DNA from: Desulfobacteraceae bacterium UBA2174
GTDB taxonomy: Bacteria; Desulfobacterota; Desulfobacteria; Desulfobacterales; UBA2174
Direction of reading: 5' to 3'
Length of the DNA: 16,991 bases
Assembly (NCBI GenBank): GCA_002327445.1
Contig: DCWA01000027.1
Span: 1-16,991, forward strand
The position numbers and the translations under genes were made by a program. The notes below the pieces were generated by a model that did not search any database, had not been told where the DNA came from, and saw only the letters and a program-made list of their open reading frames with translations. Each line of letters opens with the position of its first letter. The stretch's first letter is position 1. Below, piece by piece: positions 6,944-14,565 of the stretch.

Positions 6944-7980
6944 TCGAAGTCAGCGATCTGCGCGTGGCCTTGCCGGGCTTCGTTCTGGACGGGGTGAGCT
7001 TCCAGGTGGCCGCCGGAGAGTTCTTCACCATCCTCGGCCCCACCGGCGCCGGCAAGACCCTCATTCTGGAATCCATCGCCGGCATGGTTGCCCTCAACGG
7101 CGGCCGGATCCGCATCGGCGGCCGCGACGTCACCGACCTGCCCCCCGAGCGGCGCGAAATCGGGATCGTCTACCAGGACCAGGCCCTGTTTCCCCATCTT
7201 TCCGTGGCCCAGAACATCCGCTATGGCCTTCGCTATCGGCCCAAGGCTGCCGACCGGGAGGCCCGGATCGCCGCTTTGGTGCAACGGTTGGGCCTTGCGC
7301 CGCTGCTGGAGCGCGGCGTGAGCAATCTCAGTGGTGGCGAACGCCAGCGGGTGGCCCTGGCCCGGGCCCTGGCCGTGGCCCCGGAGATCATGCTTCTCGA
7401 CGAGCCGTTGTCGGCCCTGGACCCGAATTTCCGGGAGGAAATCCGCGATCTGCTCAAAAGCCTGCACCGCGAGACCGGGATCACGGTGCTGATGGTGACC
7501 CACGATTTCGCCGAGGCCCATTTTCTGGCGGAACGCACGGCGGTGATCAGCTCCGGTCGCATCGAGCAGGTCGGCCCGGTGGCCGAGGTCTTCAACCGGC
7601 CCGTCTCCCCGGCGGTGGCCGGCTTCGTGGGGATGAAGAATATCTTCGAGGCCCGCTTTGACGGGTGCGTCGCCCGGGCGGAAGCCCTGGAACTGACCCT
7701 GTCCGGGCCGGCCGATCCGGAATGCCGCTTCGTGGCCGTGCGGCCCGAGGACGTCGAGCTTTTCGGCCAACCGCCGGATACAGGGGGTGGCGCGGTCAAC
7801 GGATTCAGCGGCCGCGTTACGCGCATCGATCATCAAGGGGTGTTCTGCGATGTCCGGGTGCGTTGCAACGGCATGATCTGGCAGTCTATTCTGCCCACCG
7901 GGCGCCTGATGGCGGAAGCCATCGCCGAAGGCGTCGACCTCTGGCTCCAGGTGCCGCCGGAAAAGATTCACGTGATGTAG
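6940..7980 (+). CDS. wtpC: Tungstate/molybdate ABC transporter ATP-binding protein WtpC
   Basis: I start at ATG 6940, which overlaps the wtpB stop, rather than the longer frame from 6868, which lies within wtpB. The product is 346 residues. The ATPase motifs are complete: Walker A GPTGAGKT, Q-loop VYQDQALFPHLSVAQN, signature LSGGERQRVALARAL, Walker B IMLLDEPLSALD and H-loop VTHDFAEAHFL. The C-terminal part (about residue 240 on; FVAVRPEDVELF, VTRIDHQGVF) is the TOBE-like regulatory domain common in molybdate/tungstate and sulfate importers, which can bind the oxyanion and inhibit transport. A TrmO-like gene starts at the base after its stop codon. Confidence 0.93.
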   Translation: MIEVSDLRVALPGFVLDGVSFQVAAGEFFTILGPTGAGKTLILESIAGMVALNGGRIRIGGRDVTDLPPERREIGIVYQDQALFPHLSVAQNIRYGLRYRPKAADREARIAALVQRLGLAPLLERGVSNLSGGERQRVALARALAVAPEIMLLDEPLSALDPNFREEIRDLLKSLHRETGITVLMVTHDFAEAHFLAERTAVISSGRIEQVGPVAEVFNRPVSPAVAGFVGMKNIFEARFDGCVARAEALELTLSGPADPECRFVAVRPEDVELFGQPPDTGGGAVNGFSGRVTRIDHQGVFCDVRVRCNGMIWQSILPTGRLMAEAIAEGVDLWLQVPPEKIHVM

Positions 7981-8504
7981 ATGAAAGGAAAAGTTGTTGC
8001 CGTGACAGAATCCGATACTCTCATCCTGCGCCCCATCGGGACCATCGAGACTCCTTTCAACGATCCAAAGGGCATGCCGATCCAGCCCAGCGGCGCCGTG
8101 GACATCGTGGGGCGGGTGATCGTCGATCCGCAGTACGCCGAGGGGCTGGACGATTTGGAGGAATTTTCCCACCTGATCCTGATTTACCACTTCCACCGAT
8201 CCGAGGGGTACCGGCTCAAGGTCACCCCGTTCATGGACACCGTCGAGCGGGGCCTCTTTTCCACCCGGGCCCCGCTCGACGGCCAAATCCCATCGGCCTG
8301 TCCGTGGTGCGTCTGCTGTCCCGCGGCGGCAACATCCTCGATGTCCAGGGTATCGACGTCCTCAACGGCACGCCGCTGCTGGACATCAAACCGTTCGTGC
8401 CCGCCTTCGACGCCCCGATCGCCGAACGCACCGGCTGGCTGTTGGCCAACAGCCACAAGGCCCGTGGCCTTCGTTCCGACGACCGGTTCCAATCCGAGGA
8501 CTGA
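7981..8504 (+). pseudogene. TrmO-like (TsaA/UPF0066) tRNA methyltransferase gene with a one-base frameshift
   Basis: The first frame from ATG 7981 (alternative GTG 8002) reads LRPIGTIETPFNDPKGMPIQ, then IVDPQYAEGLDDLEEFSHLI, LIYHFHRSEGYRLKVTPFMD and GLFSTRAP. The family sequence resumes in the next frame as RPNPIGLSVVRLL, LDVQGIDVLNGTPLLDIKP and FVPAFDAP, ending at 8504. One base appears missing near 8275-8280 in the CTCGACGG stretch. TrmO uses SAM to methylate N6-threonylcarbamoyladenosine at tRNA position 37; RPNPIG is the signature of the family. It starts directly after wtpC and looks like part of that operon, so a role linked to the metal-uptake genes is possible. Whether the frameshift is real or a sequencing error cannot be told. 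Confidence 0.85.
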
Positions 8505-8574
8505 CCACCCCTGCATCTGGTGGCGCATCCTGCGATGCCACGCCGGAAAAAACCGACAGGGGAAAGGAAACGAC

Positions 8575-9036
8575 ATGCGATTTTTCGTGGGAATCGACGA
8601 CACCGACACTTTGGATGCGGACCGCGGCACCGGCAAGCTCGCCCGGTGGCTCGGCCGGCGGCTGCCGGAAGGTTGCCGGACAACCGGGGTGGTGCGCCAG
8701 CAGCTCCTGGTGGACCCCCGAATTCCCTACACCAGCCACAACAGTTCCGCCTGCGTCATCATCGAGGCGGATGAAGGGCTCCAGGGACGAATCGTCGCAG
8801 CGGCGGCCGACATCCTGGCGGAACACTTTCTGGTGGGCAGCGACCCGGGGTTGTGTGTGGCGGCTGAGGTCGAAGCGCGCCGTCCGGCGGTATTGGCCTT
8901 CGCCCGAAGCTGCACCCAACGGTGCGTCAGCCAAGACGAGGCCCGCCGGGCGGCCACGGGAATCCATCTCACGGCCCACGGCGGTACCCCCCTGTGGCAG
9001 GATAGTTGTCGCGCAGTGTGTTGGCCAGCTCGATGA
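8575..9036 (+). pseudogene. TiaS-like protein, N-terminal half (split gene)
   Basis: The ATG at 8575 follows AAAGGAAACG. Residues 1-138 read MRFFVGIDDTDTLDADRGTG, KLARWLGRRLPEGC, then VDPRIPYTSHNSSACVIIEA and later CTQRCVSQDEARRAATGIHL, TAHGGT. The GIDDTD start and IPYTSHNSSACV block resemble the tRNA(Ile2)-agmatinylcytidine synthetase (TiaS, COG1571) family, here as a short bacterial relative. Family similarity stops exactly at GGTACC (8983-8988); the last 15 residues to 9036 are antisense fdhA. The missing half (GDGIIGALAAVGL...) is found on the opposite strand at 16434-16074 and joins in frame. Gene order places it in the wtp/TrmO operon. Its biochemical role is unknown. Confidence 0.78.
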
Positions 9037-10963
9037 GCATGAAGCTGAAGTTCTTGGCCTGGCCGGCTGGCTCGATGGCCTTGTGGTGCCAGAGGGTCCA
9101 GCGGCCGCTGTTGCTGATGGCGCCTTCCTTCTCGATGCGGTGGGCCGAGGGAAGCAGGAAGTACTCGGTCTTGATCGTCTTGGGATCCACCCCGGGCCGC
9201 CGCCAGTTGTCGGTGGTCTCGGTGTGGTGCAGCTCGGAGGTTACCACCCAATCCAAGTGGTCCATGGCAGCCCGGGCCTTGTGGGTGTTGGCCAGGGTGT
9301 TCATCGGGTTGAGCCCGAAGATGAAGCCGCCGCGGATCTGGTCATGGTACATGCGGTCGAACAGGTACATGTAGGAATAGTCCACGCCCGCTTCGAGCTT
9401 GGGCAGCAGACCGTAGCAGAAATCGTTGCCCGCCGTGGCCTTGTCGCCGAACCAGCCCTTGAGCAGGCTCACCATGTACTTGGGCTTGTTCTGCCACCAG
9501 TTGGCGCTCTTGGCGTCCTTGCTGGCCGGGGTGTTGGCCTTGTGATAGTCGGCCAGGGTCTGCCAGGCCGCCATGGGCGTGGCCATGTAGCCGGGCACGA
9601 TATGGTAGAGAAGCGCGTGGTCGGTGGAACCCTGCACGTTGGGCTCGCCGCGCAGGGCGTTGACCCCGCCGCCGGGAATTCCCATGTTGCCCAGCAGGAG
9701 CTGGATCATGCAGGCCGAACGGATGTTCTGCACCCCCGCGGAGTGCTGGGTCCAGCCCAGGGCATACATCACCGTGCCGGCCTGGGTGCCGGTGCCGGTG
9801 GCGCTGTAGGCCTCGTATACCTTGAGCAGATTCTCCTCGGAAACGCCGGTGATGCTGGCGACCTTGTCCGGGGTGTAGCGCGCGTAGTGCTTTTTCAGCA
9901 GTTGGAAGACGCAGTCGGGGTCTTGCAGGCTCTTGTCCCGTTTGGGCACGCCGGCCTCGTCCAACTGGAAGGACCAGGTCTTGGTGTCGTACTTGCGCGC
10001 CTTGGGGTCGAATCCGGTGAACAGGCCGTCATTGAAGCCAAAGTCCTTGTTCACCAGCAGCGCGGCGTTGGTGTACTCGACCACGTAGTCCTTGAAGTAC
10101 TTCCCGTTGTCCAGGATGTACTTGATCATCCCGCCGAGAAAAGCGATGTCGGTTCCCGAACGCAGCGGTACGTGAAAGGTGGAGCGGGCCGAGGTGCGCG
10201 AAAACTTGGGGTCCACGTGAATGACCACGGCCCCGCGCTCCTTGGCATCGAGCACCCACTTGAAGCTGATGGGGTGGTGCTCCGCCGCGTTGCTGCCCAT
10301 GATGAGGAAGGCATCGGCGTTTTTCAGATCGATCCAGTGATTCGTCATTGCCCCGCGACCGAACGACTCTCCCAGAGCCGCAACAGTGGGGCTGTGTCAG
10401 GTACGGGCCTGGTGATCGAGATGGACGATCCCCAGGCTGCGCGCCAATTGATGGGCGATGGCGCACTCTTCGTTGTCGGCGTGGGATGTGCCGATGAAAA
10501 ACATCGACTCCAGACGGTTGACGGTCTGGCCCTTGTCGTTTTTCAGAATCAGGTCCTTGTCGCGGACTTTCTTGACCCGGGAGGCGATCTGCTCCAGGGT
10601 CCAGTCCCAGCTCTTCTCCTCCCACCGAGTCGCGCCCGGAGCCCGGTAGAGGGGCTTGGCGAGCCGGTGCTCGTTGCGGGTCATGGAGAGCATGGAAGCG
10701 CCCTTGGCGCACAGGGCGCCCTGATTGATGGGGTAGTCCGGGTCGCCCTCGGTGCTGATCAGTTTTCCGTCCTTCACATGGGAGATGATGTGGCAGCTCA
10801 CCGAGCAGAACGGGCAGATGCTGTACATCTCCTTGGCGCCTTCAATCTTGAGGCTGGACGCGTACGCCTGGACCGGCGACAGGTCCAACTCCAACTGCAC
10901 GAGTGACAGGCAGGCAGCCCCTGCACCGGTCACCTTGATGAATTGCCGCCGGTTGACCCTCAT
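8969..10963 (-). CDS. fdhA: Selenocysteine-containing formate dehydrogenase alpha subunit, 3'-truncated
   Basis: Reading from ATG 10963 (AAGGGA site upstream), the protein opens with a Tat signal (NRRQFIKVTGAG). A [4Fe-4S] motif follows, C50-x2-C53-x3-C57 ... C85 (CPFCSVSCHI, CAKG). Codon 189 is an in-frame TGA (10399-10397) in DHQART-U-HSPTVAALGESFGRGA, the exact position of selenocysteine in FdnG/FdhA. The frame continues with MTNHWIDLKNADAFLIMGSN, GWTQHSAGVQNIRSACMIQL and GGGVNALRGEPNVQG (bis-MGD binding). The enzyme oxidises formate in the periplasm with a Mo or W cofactor. It runs to about residue 660 instead of about 1000: at 8988-8983 (GGTACC) it enters antisense TiaS-like sequence and stops at 8969, losing the C-terminal cofactor-binding domain. 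The product is probably inactive if the junction is real. Confidence 0.9.
8983..8988. other. Rearrangement junction 1 (TiaS-like N-half / truncated fdhA)
   Basis: Within GGTACC the plus-strand TiaS-like gene stops making sense and the minus-strand fdhA begins. The identical hexamer sits at the second junction (16435-16440). No longer homology is shared between the two sites. Confidence 0.65.
10350..10399 (-). promoter_or_regulatory. Selenocysteine codon and candidate bacterial SECIS element
   Basis: The TGA at 10399-10397 is followed immediately by CACAGCCCCACTGTTGCGGC and TCTGGGAGAGTCGTTCGGTC, a GC-rich stretch able to form the stem-loop that SelB binds about 15-25 bases after UGA. It resembles the equivalent segment of the E. 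coli fdh genes in position and in the GTTGC...GGTCG pattern. The fold was not computed. Confidence 0.7.
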
Positions 10964-11047
10964 TGCAATTCCCTTTCGTGGCCAGCTTTGAAGTTGGGGA
11001 GGAAACGCTTCCTTGTCCGGTGTCTGTCCGGATTCGGAGTCGCGTTA

Positions 11048-11076
11048 CAATCTCATGCGAAGGAGGTTCTTGTCAA
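11048..11076 (-). promoter_or_regulatory. Possible fdhA promoter
   Basis: On the minus strand TTGACA (11076-11071) is followed after 17 bases by AGATTG (11053-11048), 85 bases before the fdhA start. The -35 is perfect and the -10 poor, so an activator may be needed. The gap 10964-11285 otherwise holds the opposing promoter and leader described below. Confidence 0.25.
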
Positions 11077-11149
11077 TTGAATAACCAATGATTTTAATAT
11101 GTTAAAAATGGCATAGGATCCTTTCCGGCCCCCGTGCCCCCGGGCAATC

Positions 11150-11189
11150 TTGACAATTATTTTCGTTACGGATTATGTCATTTCTGACA
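11150..11189 (+). promoter_or_regulatory. Promoter and inverted-repeat operator candidate of the ModE-like gene
   Basis: TTGACA (11150-11155) is followed after 17 bases by TTATGT (11173-11178). A perfect inverted repeat TGTCA-N4-TGACA (11176-11189) overlaps the -10 and the expected transcription start, a position suited to autorepression. It does not match the E. coli ModE palindrome by eye. Confidence 0.45.
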
Positions 11190-11215
11190 CATGATTGCCC
11201 TTTCCGATCCCTTTC

Positions 11216-11243
11216 CCGGCCGTTCTTCAAGGCGGCCGGTTTT
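11216..11243 (+). terminator. Intrinsic terminator or attenuator in the leader of the ModE-like gene
   Basis: CCGGCCG (11216-11222) pairs perfectly with CGGCCGG (11233-11239) and is followed by TTTT (11240-11243). It lies between the candidate promoter and the coding start, so most transcripts would end here unless the hairpin is prevented from forming. No competing antiterminator was identified. Confidence 0.6.
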
Positions 11244-11285
11244 ATTCACACCCGAAAACGGCGATAGCGGAAGAGAATGGAAAAG

Positions 11286-11714
11286 ATGAACCCGCCCTTG
11301 AAGGCGCCTCCCTCCAACCCTGAGCCGCCGACCATGCGCCTTCATCTCTGGCTGGAAAATCCTGAGGGGCTTTTTTTCGGCATCGGCCGGGCCCAGTTGC
11401 TCGCCAAGATCGAGGTGCACGCATCGCTGAAGCAGGCGGCGGCGGAGTTGGGCATGTCCTACCGGGCCGCCTGGGGCAAGATCCGGGCGACCGAGGCCGC
11501 GCTGGGCGAAAAAATCATCCAGCGCAGCGGGCACCGGCGCGAGGGCCACGAGCTGACGGCATTCGGGAAACAGCTCATGGAACGGTTCAAACAGGGGTAC
11601 GACGCGGTGGAGGGATATGCTCTGGAATCGGCGGGGAAGTTGTTCCCCTGGCCTGTACACCGGTTCACGGAAACGGGCAAAGCCCCAAAGGCCAGGTCTG
11701 AAGGCAACGGATAG
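11286..11714 (+). CDS. ModE-like single-domain winged-helix regulator
   Basis: The ATG at 11286 lies 10 bases from GGAAGAG (11269-11275); ATG 11277 is too close to that site. The product is about 142 residues. After a proline-rich lead comes MRLHLWLENPEGLFFGIGRA, then HASLKQAAAELGMSYRAAWG and KIRATEAALGEKIIQRSGHR, which is the LysR-type winged helix of the ModE N-terminal domain (A-A-x-x-L-G-M-S-Y-R-x-A-W). ModE's C-terminal molybdate-binding Mop domains are absent, so metal sensing would need another route. It lies divergent from fdhA and convergent with tupABC, so either is a plausible target. The tail after about residue 115 shows no recognisable domain. Confidence 0.85.
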   Translation: MNPPLKAPPSNPEPPTMRLHLWLENPEGLFFGIGRAQLLAKIEVHASLKQAAAELGMSYRAAWGKIRATEAALGEKIIQRSGHRREGHELTAFGKQLMERFKQGYDAVEGYALESAGKLFPWPVHRFTETGKAPKARSEGNG

Positions 11715-11730
11715 GCAGAAGAACGAGGAT

Positions 11731-12768
11731 TCAGGAGCTGTCGATCCAGGAGACGTCTTCGGGAGCGTAGGTCACGAAAATCCCGTCTCCCGGTGCCATC
11801 CCCTCGTTCCGCAGGGTCTCCGGCGCCAGAACGGCGGTCAGGGTCAACTCTCCAATGCCGACGGTGACCACCACCTTGCCGGTACGCCGGATCAGGGCCT
11901 GGCGCAGCACGGTCCCTTTCAGCACCACGCGGCTGCCTTCCACCATCGGGGCGCGGCTCAGGATCAGCTTCTGGGATTCGATGTAGGCCGGCGCCGAGGG
12001 ATCCGTGCCGGCAGGCGCTATCAGCCACTGGCCGTCGGCGAGCCGGCGCCGCCATGCGCCCTCCCCGGCTTGTTCCCAGGGTCCGGGAAAAAAGGTGCGG
12101 GTGCCGGCGGGAAACACCGTTCCGGCATACAAGTGCCAGACCGCGTCGCAGACTTCGAAGAGCCAGGACCAGTCGTGGCTGGCCACGATGAGGGTCGTGC
12201 CCCATTGGTCCCGGGCGGCCAGGGCGGCCCGGCGGATCCGTTCGGCGCTTTCGGCGTCCACGCTGGCGGTGGGTTCGTCCATCAGCAGGACTTCCGGTTC
12301 CAGCGCCAGCCTCGCCGCCAGGGCCACGCGCTGGGCCTCGCCCCCGGAGAGGGCGAACCACGGCCGGCGGGCGAATTGCGCCGGCGCCAGACCCACCGCC
12401 GCCAAAGCGCGGTGAACCCGCTGGACCGAATCGGATCCCGCGCCGCGCAGCTTGATCCCGTAGGCCACGTTGTCGAAAACCGACCGGTTCATCAGGTACG
12501 GATCCTGGGGCAGCAGGGTCACCCGGGAGCGGATGCGGGGATCGAAGGGGGCGGCGGTGCGCCCCTTGAAGTGGATCAGGCCGCTGCTGGGTTTCTCGAT
12601 GAACCCCAGCAGCCGCAGCAGGGTGCTCTTGCCGCTGCCGTTGGGCCCCATCAGCCCGACGATGGCCCCTGGCGCGATCTCCAGATGGGGAACAAAAAGC
12701 GCCCGGCGGCCGCCGTAATGCTGCTGGAGCGCTTCGATGCGGAAGATGGGCGGTTTGCCGCTGCTCAT
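11731..12768 (-). CDS. tupC: Tungstate ABC transporter ATP-binding protein TupC
   Basis: The ATG at 12768 overlaps the tupB stop (ATGA), so the genes are coupled. The 345-residue product has Walker A GPNGSGKST (near residue 40), Q-loop LLPQDPYLMNRSVFDNVAYG, signature LSGGEAQRVALAARL, Walker B VLLMDEPTASVD and H-loop ASHDWSWLFEVCD. The C-terminal 90 residues (RAPMVEGSRVVLKGTVLRQA, VVTVGIGELTLTAVL) resemble a TOBE/Mop-type domain that binds oxyanions. It powers tungstate uptake through TupB. It converges with the ModE-like gene; only 16 bases separate their stop codons and no clear terminator was found there. Confidence 0.92.
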   Translation of the reverse strand: MSSGKPPIFRIEALQQHYGGRRALFVPHLEIAPGAIVGLMGPNGSGKSTLLRLLGFIEKPSSGLIHFKGRTAAPFDPRIRSRVTLLPQDPYLMNRSVFDNVAYGIKLRGAGSDSVQRVHRALAAVGLAPAQFARRPWFALSGGEAQRVALAARLALEPEVLLMDEPTASVDAESAERIRRAALAARDQWGTTLIVASHDWSWLFEVCDAVWHLYAGTVFPAGTRTFFPGPWEQAGEGAWRRRLADGQWLIAPAGTDPSAPAYIESQKLILSRAPMVEGSRVVLKGTVLRQALIRRTGKVVVTVGIGELTLTAVLAPETLRNEGMAPGDGIFVTYAPEDVSWIDSS

Positions 12769-13457
12769 CGGACCTGCCGGCGCAAAAAGGAGAGGGAGAC
12801 GTTGACGGCAAAGGCGATGGCCAGCAGCACCAGGCCCAGGGCCACTCCTGTGGCGAACATCCCCTTGTTGGTTTCAAGGGCGATGGCGGTGGTCATGGTG
12901 CGGGTGGCCCATTTGATGTTGCCGCCCACCATCATGGAAATGCCCACTTCGGTCATTACCCGCCCGTAGGCCGTAACGCCGGCGGCCAGGATTCCGAAGC
13001 GCGCTTCCCAGAGCGTGGAAAGGAGCAGTTGGCGGCGATCGGCCCCCAGGGACCGCAGGGTGATGGAGAGTTGCCGGTCCATGCTTTCCACGGCCGTAGC
13101 CGTCAGGGCCACCACCACCGGCCAGGCGAGAATCGCCTGCCCCACGGCGATGCCGGGCAGCGTGAACAGCAGCCCCATCTCCCCCAGAGGCCCCTGCCTG
13201 GAGATGAAGGCATAGACGATCAGCCCCACGAGCACGGTGGGCAGCGACAGGAGGGTGTCGACCACGGTACGCAGGGCATGTTTCCCGTAAAAGTTATGGT
13301 ACCCCAGCCAGAAGCCTGCCGGCAGGCCCAAGACCAGGCTCACGGCCATCGCGGCGCTGGAGGACCAGAGGGTGGCGCGGATCGCCGAGTAGGTCTCCGG
13401 GTCGAGGTGCACCAGCAGGATGATCGCCTGCACGAAGCCGTCGAGAAGAAACTCCAT
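12765..13457 (-). CDS. tupB: Tungstate ABC transporter permease TupB
   Basis: I start at ATG 13457 (MEFLLDGFVQAIILLVHLDP), which matches the usual TupB N-terminus; the longer frame to 13523 adds residues from a repeat-like spacer. The product is about 230 residues with five hydrophobic segments, for example AAMAVSLVLGLPAGFWLGYH, VVDTLLSLPTVLVGLIVYAF and GVALGLVLLAIAFAVNVSLS. The EAA-type loop is visible as ITLRSLGADRRQLLLSTLWE, and RVMTEVGISMMVGGNIKWAT is a TupB-specific stretch. It forms the membrane channel with TupC. No strong ribosome-binding site precedes the start. A 200-base gap with a strong terminator separates it from tupA. Confidence 0.9.
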   Translation of the reverse strand: MEFLLDGFVQAIILLVHLDPETYSAIRATLWSSSAAMAVSLVLGLPAGFWLGYHNFYGKHALRTVVDTLLSLPTVLVGLIVYAFISRQGPLGEMGLLFTLPGIAVGQAILAWPVVVALTATAVESMDRQLSITLRSLGADRRQLLLSTLWEARFGILAAGVTAYGRVMTEVGISMMVGGNIKWATRTMTTAIALETNKGMFATGVALGLVLLAIAFAVNVSLSFLRRQVR

Positions 13458-13529
13458 GGGATACTTTCGTCCGGTGGTCGCGATGCTGACCTGTTCGGTT
13501 GAACTGAATCTCAACCACGACATTCACAG

Positions 13530-13600
13530 TAAAATTTAAATTTGCTACATCTGTGTTCTCTGTGAAATCGGTGGTGAATCCCCTGTGCGTGAAAACCCGC
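13530..13600 (-). repeat. Candidate dispersed spacer repeat between tupA and tupB
   Basis: The minus strand reads GGGATTCACCACCGATTTCA followed by CAGAGAACACAG; in one frame it encodes FTTDFTENTD. This closely recalls a common intergenic repeat of delta-proteobacterial and other genomes whose translation is FTTDFTE-like. Only one copy is in the window, so repetition cannot be shown here. Confidence 0.35.
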
Positions 13601-13604
13601 CGAC

Positions 13605-13634
13605 AAAAAGAGAGGACTCCATCGGGGAGCCCTC
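13605..13634 (-). terminator. Intrinsic terminator after tupA
   Basis: On the minus strand GAGGGCTCC (13634-13626) pairs with GGAGTCCTC (13620-13612), eight Watson-Crick pairs and one G-U, around a 5-base loop, followed by TCTTTTT (13611-13605). It sits 25 bases after the tupA stop. It probably makes tupA transcripts outnumber tupB/tupC transcripts. Confidence 0.85.
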
Positions 13635-13658
13635 CCCTGCCTTTTCCAGATTGCCTGT

Positions 13659-14495
13659 CTACTCGTTCGCGTTGGGGGTGAAGAGCTGCTTGTCGAGCAG
13701 CTTGAAGCCGGCGATGAGCTGCTGACCCCGCTCCCCCGCCATCCACTTGGAAAAAGTCTCGGCCAGATCCGCCTTGACTTTGGGGCAGCGGGCCGGATTG
13801 ACCGTGATGACGCTGTACTGGTTGAGCAGGACCTGGTCGCCTTCCACCAGAATTTTGAGCGGCGGGTTGCCCTTGTGATCGGCTTCGTACTTGATGAAGG
13901 TCCCCCGGTCGGTCATGGTATAGCCATTGCGTTCGGCGGCCACGTTGATGGTGGCGAGCATCCCCTGGCCGGTCTGCACGTACCAGGGTTCTTTTTCCGG
14001 CATCGGCCCTCCGGCGGCCTTCCACAGCGCCAGCTCCTGCTGATGGGTGCCGGATTTGTCGCCGCGGCTGGTGAAGACCGACTGCTTGGCCCGGATGGCG
14101 GCAAGGGCTTCCTTGACCGTTTTGCCCTTGATCGCCGCCGGGTCCCCTGCCGGACCGATGAGGACGAAATCATTGTACATCACCTGGCGGCGGTTGATGC
14201 CGAAGCCGTCCTCCACGAATTTTTTCTCCGCGGGAGGCGCATGGACCAGAAGAACGTCCACATCGCAGTTCTCCCCGAGCTTCAGGGCCTTGCCCGTGCC
14301 GGTGGCGGTCCACTTGAGATCGATTCCGCTATCCTTGGTGAACAGGGGCATGAGGTAATCGAGGAGCCCAGTGTCATCGGTGCTGGTGGTGGTGGCCATC
14401 ATCAGTGTCTGCTGGGCGCCGGCGATACCGGATGAAAAGAGGATCAGACAGGCGCAGAACGCAAAAATAACCGGCTTTCGAAATAAAGGGGTCAT
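13659..14495 (-). CDS. tupA: Tungstate-binding periplasmic protein TupA
   Basis: I start at ATG 14495, with AGGAGG 7 bases upstream; the longer frame to 14579 begins upstream of the likely transcription start. The product is about 278 residues. The signal peptide is PVIFAFCACLILFSSGIAGA, cut before QQTLM. The mature protein shows MMATTTSTDDTGLLDYLMPL (TTTST oxyanion-binding loop), TATGTGKALKLGENCDVDVL, LVHAPPAEKKFV, VMYNDFVLIGPAGDP and SRGDKSGTHQQELALWKAAG, all hallmarks of TupA. It captures tungstate with high selectivity and delivers it to TupBC. A promoter (14595-14566) and a terminator after the gene bracket it. Confidence 0.94.
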   Translation of the reverse strand: MTPLFRKPVIFAFCACLILFSSGIAGAQQTLMMATTTSTDDTGLLDYLMPLFTKDSGIDLKWTATGTGKALKLGENCDVDVLLVHAPPAEKKFVEDGFGINRRQVMYNDFVLIGPAGDPAAIKGKTVKEALAAIRAKQSVFTSRGDKSGTHQQELALWKAAGGPMPEKEPWYVQTGQGMLATINVAAERNGYTMTDRGTFIKYEADHKGNPPLKILVEGDQVLLNQYSVITVNPARCPKVKADLAETFSKWMAGERGQQLIAGFKLLDKQLFTPNANE

Positions 14496-14565
14496 CGGGG
14501 CCTCCTTGACGAATGGTGATTTTTCATCAACGATAAATTTCGATCCCATTGAAACGATCGACAAT

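Noticed and set aside
7981..9036. One 351-aa gene spanning the TrmO-like and TiaS-like sequences
   Set aside because: The frame is continuous only because the TrmO-like gene has a one-base deletion; the second half has its own start and ribosome-binding site at 8575.
8615..10906. 763-codon open frame on the plus strand
   Set aside because: It runs antisense to fdhA and only reflects high GC at third codon positions; the fdhA strand carries all recognisable motifs.
10964..11285. Molybdenum-cofactor riboswitch in the fdhA/ModE-like spacer
   Set aside because: I could not recognise the conserved Moco/Tuco core by eye; only a promoter, a palindrome and a terminator hairpin are supportable.
11459..12877. 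472-codon minus frame and 450-codon plus frame (11617-12969) over tupC
   Set aside because: Both are other-frame readings of tupC, which has complete ATPase motifs in its own frame.
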